Assembly: GCF_039543385.1 (NCBI RefSeq)
Contig: NZ_BAABJQ010000033.1
Span: 27,548 to 91,547, forward strand
Length of the DNA stretch: 64,000 nt
Direction of reading: 5' to 3'
Source: Rugosimonospora acidiphila
Lineage (GTDB): Bacteria > Actinomycetota > Actinomycetes > Mycobacteriales > Micromonosporaceae
The notes below the pieces were generated by a model. That model made no database searches and was not told the origin of the DNA. It worked only from the letters and a program-made list of their open reading frames with translations. Position numbers and translations under genes: made by a program. Every line of letters starts with the position of its first letter. The stretch's first letter is position 1. This document shows positions 33,639 to 42,674 of the stretch, piece by piece.

Positions 33639-35207
33639 ATGGGGTACAGCCGGCGTGAACTGATGCGACGCGCGAGCGCGGTGGGTGCCGGGCTGCTGCT
33701 GTCGGGAACCGCGACGTCGGCCGGCAACTGCGACACCAGTTCCGTTACCGGCACCCTGCTGTCGAGCGACGGCCCCCTCCCGCCGTACTTCGCCGTGCCG
33801 CTGCCGCAGCCGCCGGTGCTGCGGCCGGTGTCCACCGACGACACCACCGACTACTACGAACTGACGGCGCGCGCCGGCTCGGCGCGGATACTGCCCGGGG
33901 TGAACACCACGATCTGGGGCTACGACGGGATTTTCCCCGGCCCGACCATCGTGTCCCGCAGCGGGCGGCGGACGGTGGTGCGTCACTTCAACGAGCTGCC
34001 GGTGCCGACCGCGGCGCACCTGCACGGCGGTCACACGCCGGCGGACAGCGACGGGTACCCGACCGACGCGATCGTGCGAACCGGCGGCACCCTTCCGGAC
34101 ATCCGCCAGTACGCGGGCATGACGATGTCGCCCGGCGATTTCCGGGTCAACTACGGTTACCGGGACTATGTGTACCCGCTCAACCAGCGTGCCGCCACGT
34201 TGTGGTACCACGACCACCGGATGGGTTTCACCGCGCCGCAGGTCTATTACGGCCTGGCGGGCTTCCACCTGGTGTCCGACGACGAGGAGGCCGGGCTGCC
34301 GTTGCCGGGCGGCGACAAGGATCTGCTGCTCATGATCGTGGACCGGGCGTTCGACGGCGACGGTCAGCTGAAGTACCCCGCGACGGATCCCAGCCTCCTG
34401 CATGAGGTGGGGGTGTCGAGCCGGTACCACAACGGGGTGCTGGGGGACACGATCCTCGTCAACGGCGTACCGTGGCCGTTCCTCGACGTGGCGAACACCC
34501 GCTACCGGTTCCGGATCCTCAACGCGGCGAACGCCCGGCGGTTGGAACTCGCCCTGGATCCACCGCCGGCCGACGGCCCGCACTTCATCCAGGTCGGCAG
34601 CGATGGGGGGCTGCTGGGCCGCCCGGTGGGGCACGACCTGATCTCGATCGCCCAGGGCGAGCGCTTCGATGTGGTCGTCGACTTCCGGAATTACCAGGTG
34701 GGTGACCGGGTCACGCTGGTCAACCGGGCGGGATCCGGCTCGACGGCGGTGGTGATGCAGTTCCGGGTGGGGCGCCGGGAGATCGATCAGAGCTGGGTGC
34801 CGAGCACCCTGTCGGACCCGAGCGAATACGATGCGCTGACGCCGGACCTGGCGAGCGTCACTCGTGCGATGCGGTTCAGCGGTGGCAACCCGTGGGAAAT
34901 CAACGGTGCGCCGTTCGACCTCGGCCGCGTCGACGCGGACCCGAAGCTCGACGCCACCGAGATCTGGAAGATCAGCACCAGCGCCCACCATCCGGTGCAC
35001 CTGCATCTGGTCCAGTTCAAAATCATCGCGCGTACGGCTGGCGTGCGCCCCACCGACGGGGGCTGGAAGGACACCTTCGACCTGTCTCCGCGCGAGGACG
35101 GCTACATACTGACCAGGTTCAGCGATTACCCGGGCATGTACGTGTTCCACTGCCACAACCTGGAGCACGAGGACATGGCGATGATGGCCAACGTCGCGGT
35201 CGGGTGA
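33639..35207 (+). CDS. Secreted multicopper oxidase
   Basis: A 522-residue laccase-like enzyme that couples oxidation of phenols or metals to reduction of oxygen to water. The N-terminal signal is Tat-like (YSRRELMRRASAVGAGLLL). All four copper motifs are present: HLHGGH, WYHDHRMG, HPVHLHLVQF and the type 1 site HCHNLEHED. Three cupredoxin domains fit the length, closest in style to CotA and phenoxazinone synthase. The methionine after the HCH motif (DMAMM) is a likely axial ligand region. It follows the dioxygenase remnant on the same strand and precedes a secreted repeat protein. Confidence 0.92.
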   Translation: MGYSRRELMRRASAVGAGLLLSGTATSAGNCDTSSVTGTLLSSDGPLPPYFAVPLPQPPVLRPVSTDDTTDYYELTARAGSARILPGVNTTIWGYDGIFPGPTIVSRSGRRTVVRHFNELPVPTAAHLHGGHTPADSDGYPTDAIVRTGGTLPDIRQYAGMTMSPGDFRVNYGYRDYVYPLNQRAATLWYHDHRMGFTAPQVYYGLAGFHLVSDDEEAGLPLPGGDKDLLLMIVDRAFDGDGQLKYPATDPSLLHEVGVSSRYHNGVLGDTILVNGVPWPFLDVANTRYRFRILNAANARRLELALDPPPADGPHFIQVGSDGGLLGRPVGHDLISIAQGERFDVVVDFRNYQVGDRVTLVNRAGSGSTAVVMQFRVGRREIDQSWVPSTLSDPSEYDALTPDLASVTRAMRFSGGNPWEINGAPFDLGRVDADPKLDATEIWKISTSAHHPVHLHLVQFKIIARTAGVRPTDGGWKDTFDLSPREDGYILTRFSDYPGMYVFHCHNLEHEDMAMMANVAVG

Positions 35208-35389
35208 CGCCCCGGCGCGGCCGAGCCCGGACCTGGTCGAAGGGCCCCGCCCACCAACGAGTGCGTGGTGGCCATCCTCCGCCCGGCTAGGTCGGTTGTC
35301 GGGAATCGTTCCGCCGTCGGGCGCGTCTGGCCTCTGACCAGGGCAGTTGTTCCGGATGCAACCGCCCCACTCACGGTCAGGAGATGCAC

Positions 35390-36460
35390 ATGCGGCTTGC
35401 CCTTGTCCTTCCGCGGTTTCTCGCCGCGACGGTCCTCGCGATGGGAATCAGCGCCGGCCTCGCTACGCCGGCGCACGCATCCACCACAGACGGCGGCACC
35501 CTGACGCCGGGAACACCGGTCACGGCTCAGATCACCGCTCCCGACCAGCACATCGAATACAAGTTCACCGGTGTCGCGGGTCGGCATGTCACCTTCGACG
35601 TCACGGCATCGGCCTGGGCGGACGGGACGGCACCGAGCACGGCCTACTTCCACCTCTACAACCCCGCCGGGGGCTACAGCGGGTATGTCTATCTCGGCCA
35701 GGGCCCCAACTACGGCGACTTCACGTTGCCCACCTCGGGCACGTGGCGGCTGGTCCTCGACCCGACCGGCTCGGCGACGGGACACGTCACCTTCGGTCTC
35801 TACACCGACGTGGCCGATCGGGGGCTGTCCCCGAGCGTGCCGGTCAACACGACGATCAGCCACCGGGGCCAGAACGCCGGCTACTACCTCACCGGCACCA
35901 CCGGGCAGCACGTCATCTTCGAGGTGACGTCCTCGGCATGGTCAAACGGTTCGACCCCTGGTAACGCCTATTTCCACCTGTACAACCCGGCGGGGGTGTA
36001 CAGCGGATACATCTATCTCGCGCAGAGTGCCACGTACGCCGACTTCACGTTGACCGCTTCGGGCACGTGGCGGCTGGTCCTCGACCCGACCGGCCCGGCG
36101 ACGGGGCATATCACCTTCGGCCTGTACACCGATGTGCCAGACCGTGGGCTGTCGCCGAACGTACCGGTCAACACAACGATCAGTCACCCGGGCCAGAACG
36201 CCGGTTACTACTTCACCGGTACCACCGGGCAGCACGTCACCTTCGACATCACGTCCTCGACGTGGTCGAGCGGTACGACCCCTGGTGTCGCCTATTTCCA
36301 CCTGTACAGCCCGGCGGGGGTGTACAGCGGGTACATCTATCTCGCGCAGAGTCCCACGTACGCCGACTTCACGCTGACCGCCTCGGGCACCTGGCGGCTG
36401 ACCCTCGACCCGACCGGGGCGGCGACCGGACACGTCACCGTCACGCTCCTGAAACCCTGA
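35390..36460 (+). CDS. Secreted three-repeat PPC-like protein
   Basis: A 356-residue exported protein. The signal peptide (about 1-28) ends ATPAHAS. Three tandem domains of about 105 residues follow, each with the order VTAQITAPDQHIEYKFTG (or its equivalent), then FHLYNPAGVYSGYIYLAQS, SGTWRLVLDPTG and ATGHVTFGLYTDV. This is the bacterial pre-peptidase C-terminal (PPC) beta-sandwich type. Repeats two and three are very alike at DNA level. No enzyme domain is attached, so it may be an adhesive or binding protein. AGGAG lies 6 nt before the ATG at 35390. Confidence 0.83.
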   Translation: MRLALVLPRFLAATVLAMGISAGLATPAHASTTDGGTLTPGTPVTAQITAPDQHIEYKFTGVAGRHVTFDVTASAWADGTAPSTAYFHLYNPAGGYSGYVYLGQGPNYGDFTLPTSGTWRLVLDPTGSATGHVTFGLYTDVADRGLSPSVPVNTTISHRGQNAGYYLTGTTGQHVIFEVTSSAWSNGSTPGNAYFHLYNPAGVYSGYIYLAQSATYADFTLTASGTWRLVLDPTGPATGHITFGLYTDVPDRGLSPNVPVNTTISHPGQNAGYYFTGTTGQHVTFDITSSTWSSGTTPGVAYFHLYSPAGVYSGYIYLAQSPTYADFTLTASGTWRLTLDPTGAATGHVTVTLLKP

Positions 36461-36483
36461 CCATGTGACCAGACCGGCATCCG

Positions 36484-36532
36484 CCGGCGCGGGCCGCGCA
36501 TCCGCCGTTGGTGGGGGCGCGGCCCGTGCCGG
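36484..36532 (+). terminator. 16-bp hairpin after PPC protein
   Basis: CCGGCGCGGGCCGCGC (36484-36499) pairs with GCGCGGCCCGTGCCGG (36517-36532) with one G-T wobble and a 17-nt loop, 24 bp after the stop. Confidence 0.7.
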
Positions 36533-36572
36533 CCGCCGGTTCTATCCGTGCCGTCGCGGTCGTCGATCGACG

Positions 36573-36761
36573 TCAGAACTCCGGTGCCTCGTCCGGTGGC
36601 CCGTCCCAGTCCGCCACCTCCGGCAGGAAGCTGTCGCCATGGCCGATGCTGTCGGCCAGTTCTCTGACACCGTCCGGCACGTGCACGACCTCGTCCTCGG
36701 CCAACACGTCGGCCTGCCCGTCGTCTATCACGTCCGGCGCGGTCACGCTGTCATCCGTCAT
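36573..36761 (-). CDS. Possible small acidic protein
   Basis: A 62-residue frame rich in Asp and Glu (MTDDSVTAPDVIDDGQADVL and FLPEVADWDGPPDEAPEF) with plausible codon use. No ribosome site, no homology that I recognise, and no paralogue in the window. It could be a real small hypothetical protein or chance. Confidence 0.35.
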   Translation of the reverse strand: MTDDSVTAPDVIDDGQADVLAEDEVVHVPDGVRELADSIGHGDSFLPEVADWDGPPDEAPEF

Positions 36762-37000
36762 CCGGGCGGGGTACCCGATGGCGCACGCGCTCAATCCCGG
36801 TGCTCAATCCGGGCCGGTGGCGGCCTCAATCGCGGCAGGTGGCGACGTGGCGTGTGCGCGCCCTCGCCTCGCGCTCGCACCCCGACCGTGTCCACAGGTG
36901 CCACCGATCGGGAAGCGGTAGGGTGGGCGCCGTTGGGCGGAGTTGTCGTTTTGTCAAGGCTCGGAGCGAGCGCGCCGAGCCTGGGTCGGGGTGGTACCGG

Positions 37001-37369
37001 ATGCGGGCCTTCGTCTACGAAGACGCCAGCGGACGGCATGTGGTCAAGATCTCCGGCGCCCTGGAGGTGACCACGGCGGAGGCGTTCCTCGCCACGGTCG
37101 AGGCGGTGCGGGGCGGCTCCGGCGGTATCGCGGTGCAGGTGGATCTCAGCGGGGTCGATTTCCTGGACTCCAGCGGCATTCGGGCGTTGCTGCGGGCGCA
37201 CCGGGCGGCGGTGGCCAGCGGCGGTTCGCTGACCGTGTCCGGAGCCCGCGGCCTGGTCGCCGAGGTGCTGCGCATCACGGCGGTCGGTGAGCTGCTCGGC
37301 ATGTCCGCGGGGGATCCGTCCGGCGACCGCCCGTCCGTCCGCGACGACGGCGAACCGCCGCCGGAATAG
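37001..37369 (+). CDS. STAS-domain anti-sigma factor antagonist
   Basis: A 122-residue cytosolic switch protein. The STAS fold (about 3-100) has VVKISGALEVTTAEAF and the phosphorylation site DSSGIRALL; the serine is the usual target of an anti-sigma kinase. A short disordered acidic tail follows. GGGGTGG precedes the ATG at 37001. The SpoIIE-type phosphatase starts 96 bp downstream on the same strand and would dephosphorylate this protein, as in partner-switching pathways. The matching anti-sigma kinase and sigma factor are not in the window. Confidence 0.88.
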   Translation: MRAFVYEDASGRHVVKISGALEVTTAEAFLATVEAVRGGSGGIAVQVDLSGVDFLDSSGIRALLRAHRAAVASGGSLTVSGARGLVAEVLRITAVGELLGMSAGDPSGDRPSVRDDGEPPPE

Positions 37370-37465
37370 GACGATCGGCTCCACAACCCGTAACGGCCTG
37401 CGCCGGGCGGCCGGCTTCGCGACGCTGGTAGACGCCGATGGCAGCCGTGCGCGAAAGGGGATCCG

Positions 37466-38671
37466 GTGCCGATCTCAGCATATGAACTCTACCGGTCCGT
37501 CGCCGAGCTTCTCCGGGCGATGCACCTGGTGCAGCCCAGTGACCTGGCCGCCGCGGTCAACCTGTCGGTCCGGCCGCTCGAGATGCGGACCACGATCTTC
37601 CTGGTCGACCTGGAACAGCGTACGCTGCGGGCCCTTCCCGAGCCGGGAAGGCCGACGCCGGAACCGCTGCCGGTCGACGCCGGCCTCTGGGGGGAGGCCT
37701 TCATCAACGTCCGCACGACCGCCGCGCCCGATCGGGAGGACCAGTTGTGGGTACCGATCGTCGACGGGACCGAGCGGCTCGGCGTGGCGGAGCTGGTCTT
37801 CCCGGGCCCCGTGTCGGTCGACGATCCCGACCTGCATCGCGGCCTGTCCGCGCTGGCCGGCCTCATCGGACACATGATCATGGCGAAGTCCGCGTACGGG
37901 GACACGCTGAGGGCGTGGCGTCGCTCACGTCCGATGTCGGTGGAGGGCGAGCTGTTGTGGCGCAACCTGCCGCCGCTCACGTTCGCGACCGAGGACGTCA
38001 CGATCGCGGCGATAGTGGAGCCCACCTACGAGATCGGCGGTGACGCGTTCGACTACGCCGTCGACAACGACCACGCCCGCCTGGCCCTCTTCGACGCGGT
38101 GGGGCACGGGCTGACCGCCAGCCTGACCACGGTGCTGACGCTGGCGGCCGTGCGGTCGGCCCGCAGCAACGGCGCCGACCTGGTCAGCGCGGCCAGGGCC
38201 GCGGACGAGGCGCTGACCGGTCAGTTCGGCGACGTGCGGTACACGACGGCCGTGCTGGCCGATCTGGACCTGCGCACCGGCCTGCTCCAGTACGTGAACG
38301 CCGGCCATCCGGCCCCGGTGCTCATCCGGGCCGGCCGGGCGGTCGCCCAACTGGAGGAGCGGCGCCGGATGCCGTTGGGCGTCCCGGACGACCGGCCGGT
38401 CGTGTCCGAGTACCAGCTGCGGCAGGGCGACCGGCTGCTGCTGTACACGGACGGCGTCATCGAGGCGCGCAGCCCGGACGGCCGGCAGTTCGGCCTGGAC
38501 CGGCTGATCGCCGAGGCGGAGCGGCACTCGGCCGAGGGGTTGCTCGCTCCCGAGGTGGTGCGCCGGCTCGCGCACGGCATCTTCGATCGCCGCCACGGGC
38601 AGCCGCAGGACGACGCCACGCTGATGCTCGTTGAGTGGGCGGAGCACGCGGGCGCCAAAATGGTCCCCTGA
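37466..38671 (+). CDS. SpoIIE-type PP2C phosphatase
   Basis: A 401-residue protein. The N-terminal about 140 residues look GAF-like (DLAAAVNLSVRPLEMRTTIF, LWVPIVDGTERLGVAEL), so it may sense a ligand. The C-terminal PP2C domain (about 185-395) keeps the metal-binding aspartates in EIGGDAFDYAVD, FDAVGHG, YTDGVIEA and PQDDATLML. The GTG at 37466 lies behind AAAGGGG. Its likely substrate is the phosphorylated STAS protein encoded just upstream; together they release a sigma factor, or a second-messenger response, from an anti-sigma kinase elsewhere. There are no membrane spans. Confidence 0.9.
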   Translation: MPISAYELYRSVAELLRAMHLVQPSDLAAAVNLSVRPLEMRTTIFLVDLEQRTLRALPEPGRPTPEPLPVDAGLWGEAFINVRTTAAPDREDQLWVPIVDGTERLGVAELVFPGPVSVDDPDLHRGLSALAGLIGHMIMAKSAYGDTLRAWRRSRPMSVEGELLWRNLPPLTFATEDVTIAAIVEPTYEIGGDAFDYAVDNDHARLALFDAVGHGLTASLTTVLTLAAVRSARSNGADLVSAARAADEALTGQFGDVRYTTAVLADLDLRTGLLQYVNAGHPAPVLIRAGRAVAQLEERRRMPLGVPDDRPVVSEYQLRQGDRLLLYTDGVIEARSPDGRQFGLDRLIAEAERHSAEGLLAPEVVRRLAHGIFDRRHGQPQDDATLMLVEWAEHAGAKMVP

Positions 38672-38683
38672 ACCCCAGCGACG

Positions 38684-38730
38684 CCCGCGATCCGACGATG
38701 CCCGCGATCCGATGCTGCCCCGCGATCCGA
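38684..38730. repeat. CCCGCGATCCGA repeats
   Basis: CCCGCGATCCGA occurs at 38684-38695, 38701-38712 and 38719-38730, about 17 bp apart, in the gap after the phosphatase gene. Confidence 0.8.
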
Positions 38731-38791
38731 GGTCGCCCCGTCTGGGCTCGGTGTGTGGCCGGGCTCAAGCCCGCCGCAGCGGTCCGCGAAC

Positions 38792-38835
38792 GGTGGCGGT
38801 CAGCGGACGGTGGCGGTCAGCGGACGGTGGCGGGG
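38792..38835. repeat. 17-bp tandem repeat into FBP gene end
   Basis: GGTGGCGGTCAGCGGAC occurs at 38792-38808 and 38809-38825 with a partial third copy. The array runs into the last codons of the FBP gene on the other strand and may have altered its C-terminus. Confidence 0.8.
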
Positions 38836-39335
38836 GTGTCGGCCACCCGGCGGGCGAAGGCCCGCAGCTTCCGCATCGCCCGCTCGACCTTCTCATCCAG
38901 CGCCAGCGTCTCCTCGACGCGCACCGCACCCGGCCTCGGGCGCATCGTGCCGCGCAGATACAGCGAGCAGGCGAGGTCCGCGCAGAGGTACTCGCCGACC
39001 GAGTTGCCGACGCGGCCGGACGGCCCCGGACAGGACGCGGTGAACAGGGCGACCCCGCCGCCCGGATGGCTGGTCAGGCACGCCTGGCACAGGCCGGACC
39101 GCACCCTGCCGCCGAAGGCCCGGTCGGCCTTGCGCAGCATGATCGCCTGCACCCCATCCTCGGACGGCAGGACGATCGCCGCCCGCTGCGGCGCGGACGG
39201 ATCGGTCCAGCCGAAGAAGTCGAGCAGCTCCCACGGCGTCTCGAGAAAGTCCGTGGGCAGCTTGATGCGGGCCGCGTCGCCCTTGCTGCAATTGAGGAAC
39301 GAGCCACGGATCTCGGCCTCGCTGATCGGATCCAT
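38817..39335 (-). CDS. FBP-type zinc-finger, EF-G-binding-like protein
   Basis: A 172-residue protein of the actinobacterial FBP family (related to FusB, which binds elongation factor G and releases it from fusidic acid-stalled ribosomes). The N-terminal helical part (EAEIRGSFLNCSKGDAARIK, LDFFGWTDPSAPQRA) leads to a treble-clef zinc finger. Its ligands are in GLCQACLTSHPGGG and EYLCADLACSLYLRG. The family match is strong; a role in fusidic acid resistance is not implied for most actinobacterial members. It is convergent with the phosphatase gene and ends inside a tandem repeat. Confidence 0.87.
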   Translation of the reverse strand: MDPISEAEIRGSFLNCSKGDAARIKLPTDFLETPWELLDFFGWTDPSAPQRAAIVLPSEDGVQAIMLRKADRAFGGRVRSGLCQACLTSHPGGGVALFTASCPGPSGRVGNSVGEYLCADLACSLYLRGTMRPRPGAVRVEETLALDEKVERAMRKLRAFARRVADTPATVR

Positions 39336-39425
39336 GGCAACACCGTACCAAGCCCGACCGTCGTGGCCGGAGTGCCGGCACCGGTCGAACGGCGATACGG
39401 GAGTGCCCTGCCGGCGGACGTTGGG

Positions 39426-40046
39426 TCAGCTCGCCCTCTCGACGGGTTGTCGAAGGATGGTCCTGAGTTTCGCGGGCTCGGTTCGGCGCGGGTCGCTGAG
39501 GTAGACCTCGTGGTGGTGCCCCGACATTCGCAGCTCGTTGGCGGCGAGATATTCGTGATGGAGCCTGGCGAGCGCGGGCCCTTCGTCGTCGTAGGGTCCG
39601 ACGTGCAGGAGCTGGGCGCTGGTGCCTTCCCTCAGGACCTCGTAATGGATCTCGGAGATCGTGGGGAGCTTCTTCTTCGCCAGCGCGGCGCGTTTGGCCT
39701 CCTCGACGAGGTCGTCGGCAATCCAGTCGGGCTGACTGATCAGCATGCGCCACTGCCAGGCGTCCTTGGCGCGGGTGGTGAACACTTCCGGGTGGTCGGA
39801 CCACCACAGCCCTTCCAGCGGCCCGACGACGAGGTCCCGGCCGAGGATGCTTCTGCTGCTGAACTTGATCGTGTAGGCGACGGTGTAGAGCGCCTGGACG
39901 GCACGGACGTAGGCGGGGCTGGTGTTGGGGTCGCCGCATCCGTCGATGGCGATGAACCGCTGCGTCGGCGCGTCGACCAGCGCCCAGTCGGTGTTTCTGG
40001 GCGCGTAGCACTGCTTGAGTGCTCGTTTGACGTCATAGCTGGTCAT
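39426..40046 (-). CDS. GyrI-like small-molecule-binding protein
   Basis: A 206-residue protein of the GyrI-like/SOUL-type effector-binding fold. It opens MTSYDVKRALKQCYAP and has FIAIDGCGDPNTSPAYVRAV, VVGPLEGLWWSD and HVGPYDDEGPALARLHHEYL, which mark the two halves of the pocket. Free-standing proteins of this group bind amphipathic drugs or hydrolyse reactive substrates. Its ATG (40044-40046) overlaps the TGA of the TetR gene by four bases, so the two are translated together. They form a likely sensor-and-response pair for a toxic compound. Confidence 0.87.
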   Translation of the reverse strand: MTSYDVKRALKQCYAPRNTDWALVDAPTQRFIAIDGCGDPNTSPAYVRAVQALYTVAYTIKFSSRSILGRDLVVGPLEGLWWSDHPEVFTTRAKDAWQWRMLISQPDWIADDLVEEAKRAALAKKKLPTISEIHYEVLREGTSAQLLHVGPYDDEGPALARLHHEYLAANELRMSGHHHEVYLSDPRRTEPAKLRTILRQPVERAS

Positions 40047-40774
40047 GGTCGTCGGCCTTCCCGGCGAGGCGGTGGAGAGGTTGCCTGTCGAGTCCGGCCG
40101 TTCGGCATGCGGCCAGCCCCGCGCGGGTTCCCGGGACCCGGACCGAGGGCGTCCATGAGTTCGAGGTCGAGCCCGCGCATCGCGTTGTACACCATGGACT
40201 CGCACAGCGCCGCCGCGTCATCGAGGTCGACTCCCGGGTGCTGCACGGCTTCCCGGACGCACCAGCGCAGCATGCCGACGATCATCGCGGCCACCACGCG
40301 GGGGCCCGGCCCGGCCGGTCGACCCGACACGTCCGACACCAGCTCGGCGATGTGGTCGACGCGCTCGTTCGTGGCCCGTTCGATGACCGCGGCCGCGGCG
40401 GCGTGCCGTTCACCCTCGAAGGTGAGCTTGAAGCCGTCCGGGCGCTCCTTCACGAAGTCGAAGTAGGCCGCCGTCCAGCGGTGCAGGCGGTGGTGGAACG
40501 GCTCGTCGGCGCCGCTGGAGTACGCGGCGACCACCCGGGCGTTCAACAGCTCGTGCTCGCGCCGCACGGTCGCCGCGAACAGCTTGTCCTTCGGGCCGAA
40601 TCGCGCGTAGAGCGTCGGTTTGGTAGTCCCCGCGCGGGCCGCGATGGCGTCCATGTTGGCGCGGCTGAAACCCTCGAGCGCGAACACGAAGCAGGCGGCG
40701 TCAAGGATCTTGCCATCGTCGTGCCGGTAGCGTCCGGCGGCCGCCGGTGCCCGGGGCTCAGCTGGCGGATCCAC
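40043..40774 (-). CDS. TetR-family transcriptional regulator
   Basis: A 243-residue repressor. The N-terminal TetR helix-turn-helix (ILDAACFVFALEGFSRANMD, AIAARAGTTKPTLYARFGPK) is complete, and the C-terminal ligand domain is followed by a basic, disordered tail. It diverges from the alpha/beta hydrolase gene at 41055. A 22-bp palindrome lies between them, so it may control that gene as well as itself and the coupled GyrI-like gene. Confidence 0.9.
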   Translation of the reverse strand: MDPPAEPRAPAAAGRYRHDDGKILDAACFVFALEGFSRANMDAIAARAGTTKPTLYARFGPKDKLFAATVRREHELLNARVVAAYSSGADEPFHHRLHRWTAAYFDFVKERPDGFKLTFEGERHAAAAAVIERATNERVDHIAELVSDVSGRPAGPGPRVVAAMIVGMLRWCVREAVQHPGVDLDDAAALCESMVYNAMRGLDLELMDALGPGPGNPRGAGRMPNGRTRQATSPPPRREGRRP

Positions 40775-40940
40775 GGTCAGATCCTATGGGACCGGAGGGT
40801 CGTTCCAGTACAGGCCCGCGACACCGGTGCGCCGCCGCCGTGGTCGCCATCGCCGCCGCCGGTGCGCCGCCTCGGGCCGGGCGGCGGTGAAGTTGTGCTT
40901 GACAGCCCGCGAACGGAGTTGAACCATTCATAGAGGTCGA

Positions 40941-40962
40941 CTTTACGCGTGCGTTAAGTCAG
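40941..40962. promoter_or_regulatory. 22-bp palindrome, probable TetR operator
   Basis: GACTTTACGC (40941-40950) and GCGTTAAGTC (40953-40962) form a dyad with 9 of 10 pairs matched around GT. It lies between the divergent TetR and hydrolase genes, 93 bp before the latter. The size and placement are typical of TetR operators. Confidence 0.65.
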
Positions 40963-41054
40963 CCGCCGTCGTCCTCCGCCTCTCTTTCGCAACCCAGGGA
41001 ACGTTCCCCGGCGGCCAGCACCGCGGCCGCTCGCAGTCGAAGGAGGAACAGTCA

Positions 41055-42620
41055 GTGTTCATCCGAGCCACCAGCCGCCGCGCTGCGCTGCTGGTCCCAG
41101 CCGTCGTCGCCCTCGTCGCGGCGCTCGCCGTCCCCACCGCCCGATCCGCGTCCGCCGATCCGGCGCACCGCTCGCCGTCCGGGCCGTCCTCGCCCACACC
41201 CGATGGGCCGCCGCGAACAACGGATCCCGGTGCCGGACCCTCGTCCATCACCGGCCCGATCCCGTCGAAGGCAAAGCCCGGCGACCCGAGCCACAACTAC
41301 GTCTTCTACGCCACGCCCTACAACCTCAAGCAGGCCGGCTATGAGGAGCAGGAGTTCTTCATCACCGGCACGGCGACCCGGTACCCGTCGAACCCAACGG
41401 TCGACCAGCAGCGGCGCAACGCCACCTCGATCGGCACGACGCCGTACACGACCCGGATCGTCGTGCGCCGGCCGGTGGACCCGCGTAAGTCCGCCGGCAT
41501 CGCCGTGGTGGATTGGCAGAACGTCACCGCGGGCCACGACATCGACACCGAGTGGGGCACCAGCGGCGACTACTTCGTCAAGCACGGCTGGACCTGGATC
41601 GGCGCCTCCGTGCAGGCGGTCGGGGTCAACGGGGCGCCGTCGGGCCCGACCTCGGGGCAGGGGCTGAAGGAGTGGAGCCCCCAGCGGTACGGCTCACTGG
41701 ACGTGACCGACGGCGGCACCGTGCTGGACGACTCGCAGTCGTTCGACATCTACACCCAGATCGCCGAGCTCGCGAAGGGCACGAACCACCACGACCCGCT
41801 CTCCGACCTGCGCCTGAAGAAGGTGTACGCCGGCGGTGCCTCGCAGTCCGGCCATTTCCTGGGCGTCTACTACAACACCATCCAGTCGCTGTACAACGTC
41901 TATGACGGATTCCTGTTCGCGCTGTCGGACAGCTCACTGCCGCCGCGCAGCGGGGTCAACGCCAAGGCCATCCGGGTCTTCACGGAGAACGACATCTACC
42001 GCGGCGAGGGCGTGGCCAGCCAGACCGTGCCGGACTCCTCGACGCTGCGCACCTGGGAGATCGCGGGAGCCTCGCACGTACCGGCCTACGCGGTCACCAC
42101 CGACCCAGCGGATTTCCGGGCGACCCTCGGCGGCATCCAGACCCGCGAATTCGGCGACGCCGCACCGTTTGACTGCGTCAACCCCGGGCCGAGCCAGGTG
42201 ACGTCGTGGACGGTGTTCCACGCCGCGTACGCCGCGCTCGACCAGTGGGTACGGCAGGGCGTCGCGCCGCGGACCGCACCGCCGCTGGCCATCATCGATC
42301 CCGGGCCGCCGGCGAACCTGGCGCGCGACGTCGACGGCATCGCGCAGGGCGGCATCCGGCTGCCGGACGTTGCCGTGCCGGTCGGGCGCAACGACGGCAT
42401 CAACGCACCCGCCAACCTGGACAACCCGTTGAGCAGCTTCTGCGTGCTCTACGGTACGCACCAGGACTTCACCTCCGCCCAGCTCGGCCAGCTCTACTAC
42501 AACGACCGCGACTACCAGCAGCAGGTCGCCGACGATGTGCGGCTGCTCGAGGATCAGCACTACGTGCTGTCGGAGGACGGCCACGTATTCACCGACCAGG
42601 CCCGCCACACCCACGTGTGA
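41055..42620 (+). CDS. Secreted alpha/beta-hydrolase-domain protein
   Basis: A 521-residue exported protein with a signal peptide (about 1-34) and a Pro/Ser-rich spacer. It then matches the large alpha/beta hydrolase-domain family (PF20091-like): YEEQEFFITGTATRYPSNPT, VVDWQNVTAGHDIDTEWG, the nucleophile elbow GGASQSGHFLG and the acid/base region EIAGASHVPAY. Members are secreted esterases of unknown substrate. The GTG at 41055 follows AAGGAGGAACAG. It is divergent from the TetR gene and closed by a strong bidirectional terminator. Confidence 0.85.
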   Translation: MFIRATSRRAALLVPAVVALVAALAVPTARSASADPAHRSPSGPSSPTPDGPPRTTDPGAGPSSITGPIPSKAKPGDPSHNYVFYATPYNLKQAGYEEQEFFITGTATRYPSNPTVDQQRRNATSIGTTPYTTRIVVRRPVDPRKSAGIAVVDWQNVTAGHDIDTEWGTSGDYFVKHGWTWIGASVQAVGVNGAPSGPTSGQGLKEWSPQRYGSLDVTDGGTVLDDSQSFDIYTQIAELAKGTNHHDPLSDLRLKKVYAGGASQSGHFLGVYYNTIQSLYNVYDGFLFALSDSSLPPRSGVNAKAIRVFTENDIYRGEGVASQTVPDSSTLRTWEIAGASHVPAYAVTTDPADFRATLGGIQTREFGDAAPFDCVNPGPSQVTSWTVFHAAYAALDQWVRQGVAPRTAPPLAIIDPGPPANLARDVDGIAQGGIRLPDVAVPVGRNDGINAPANLDNPLSSFCVLYGTHQDFTSAQLGQLYYNDRDYQQQVADDVRLLEDQHYVLSEDGHVFTDQARHTHV

Positions 42621-42629
42621 CGGATGCGC

Positions 42630-42673
42630 CCGCCCGTTGCCGCCACCCACGCGCCGGTGGCGGCGACGGGCGG
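42630..42673. terminator. Bidirectional 18-bp hairpin terminator
   Basis: CCGCCCGTTGCCGCCACC (42630-42647) pairs with GGTGGCGGCGACGGGCGG (42656-42673) with a single T-G wobble and an 8-nt loop. It fills the gap between the convergent hydrolase and dehydrogenase stops. Confidence 0.85.
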
Positions 42674-42674
42674 C

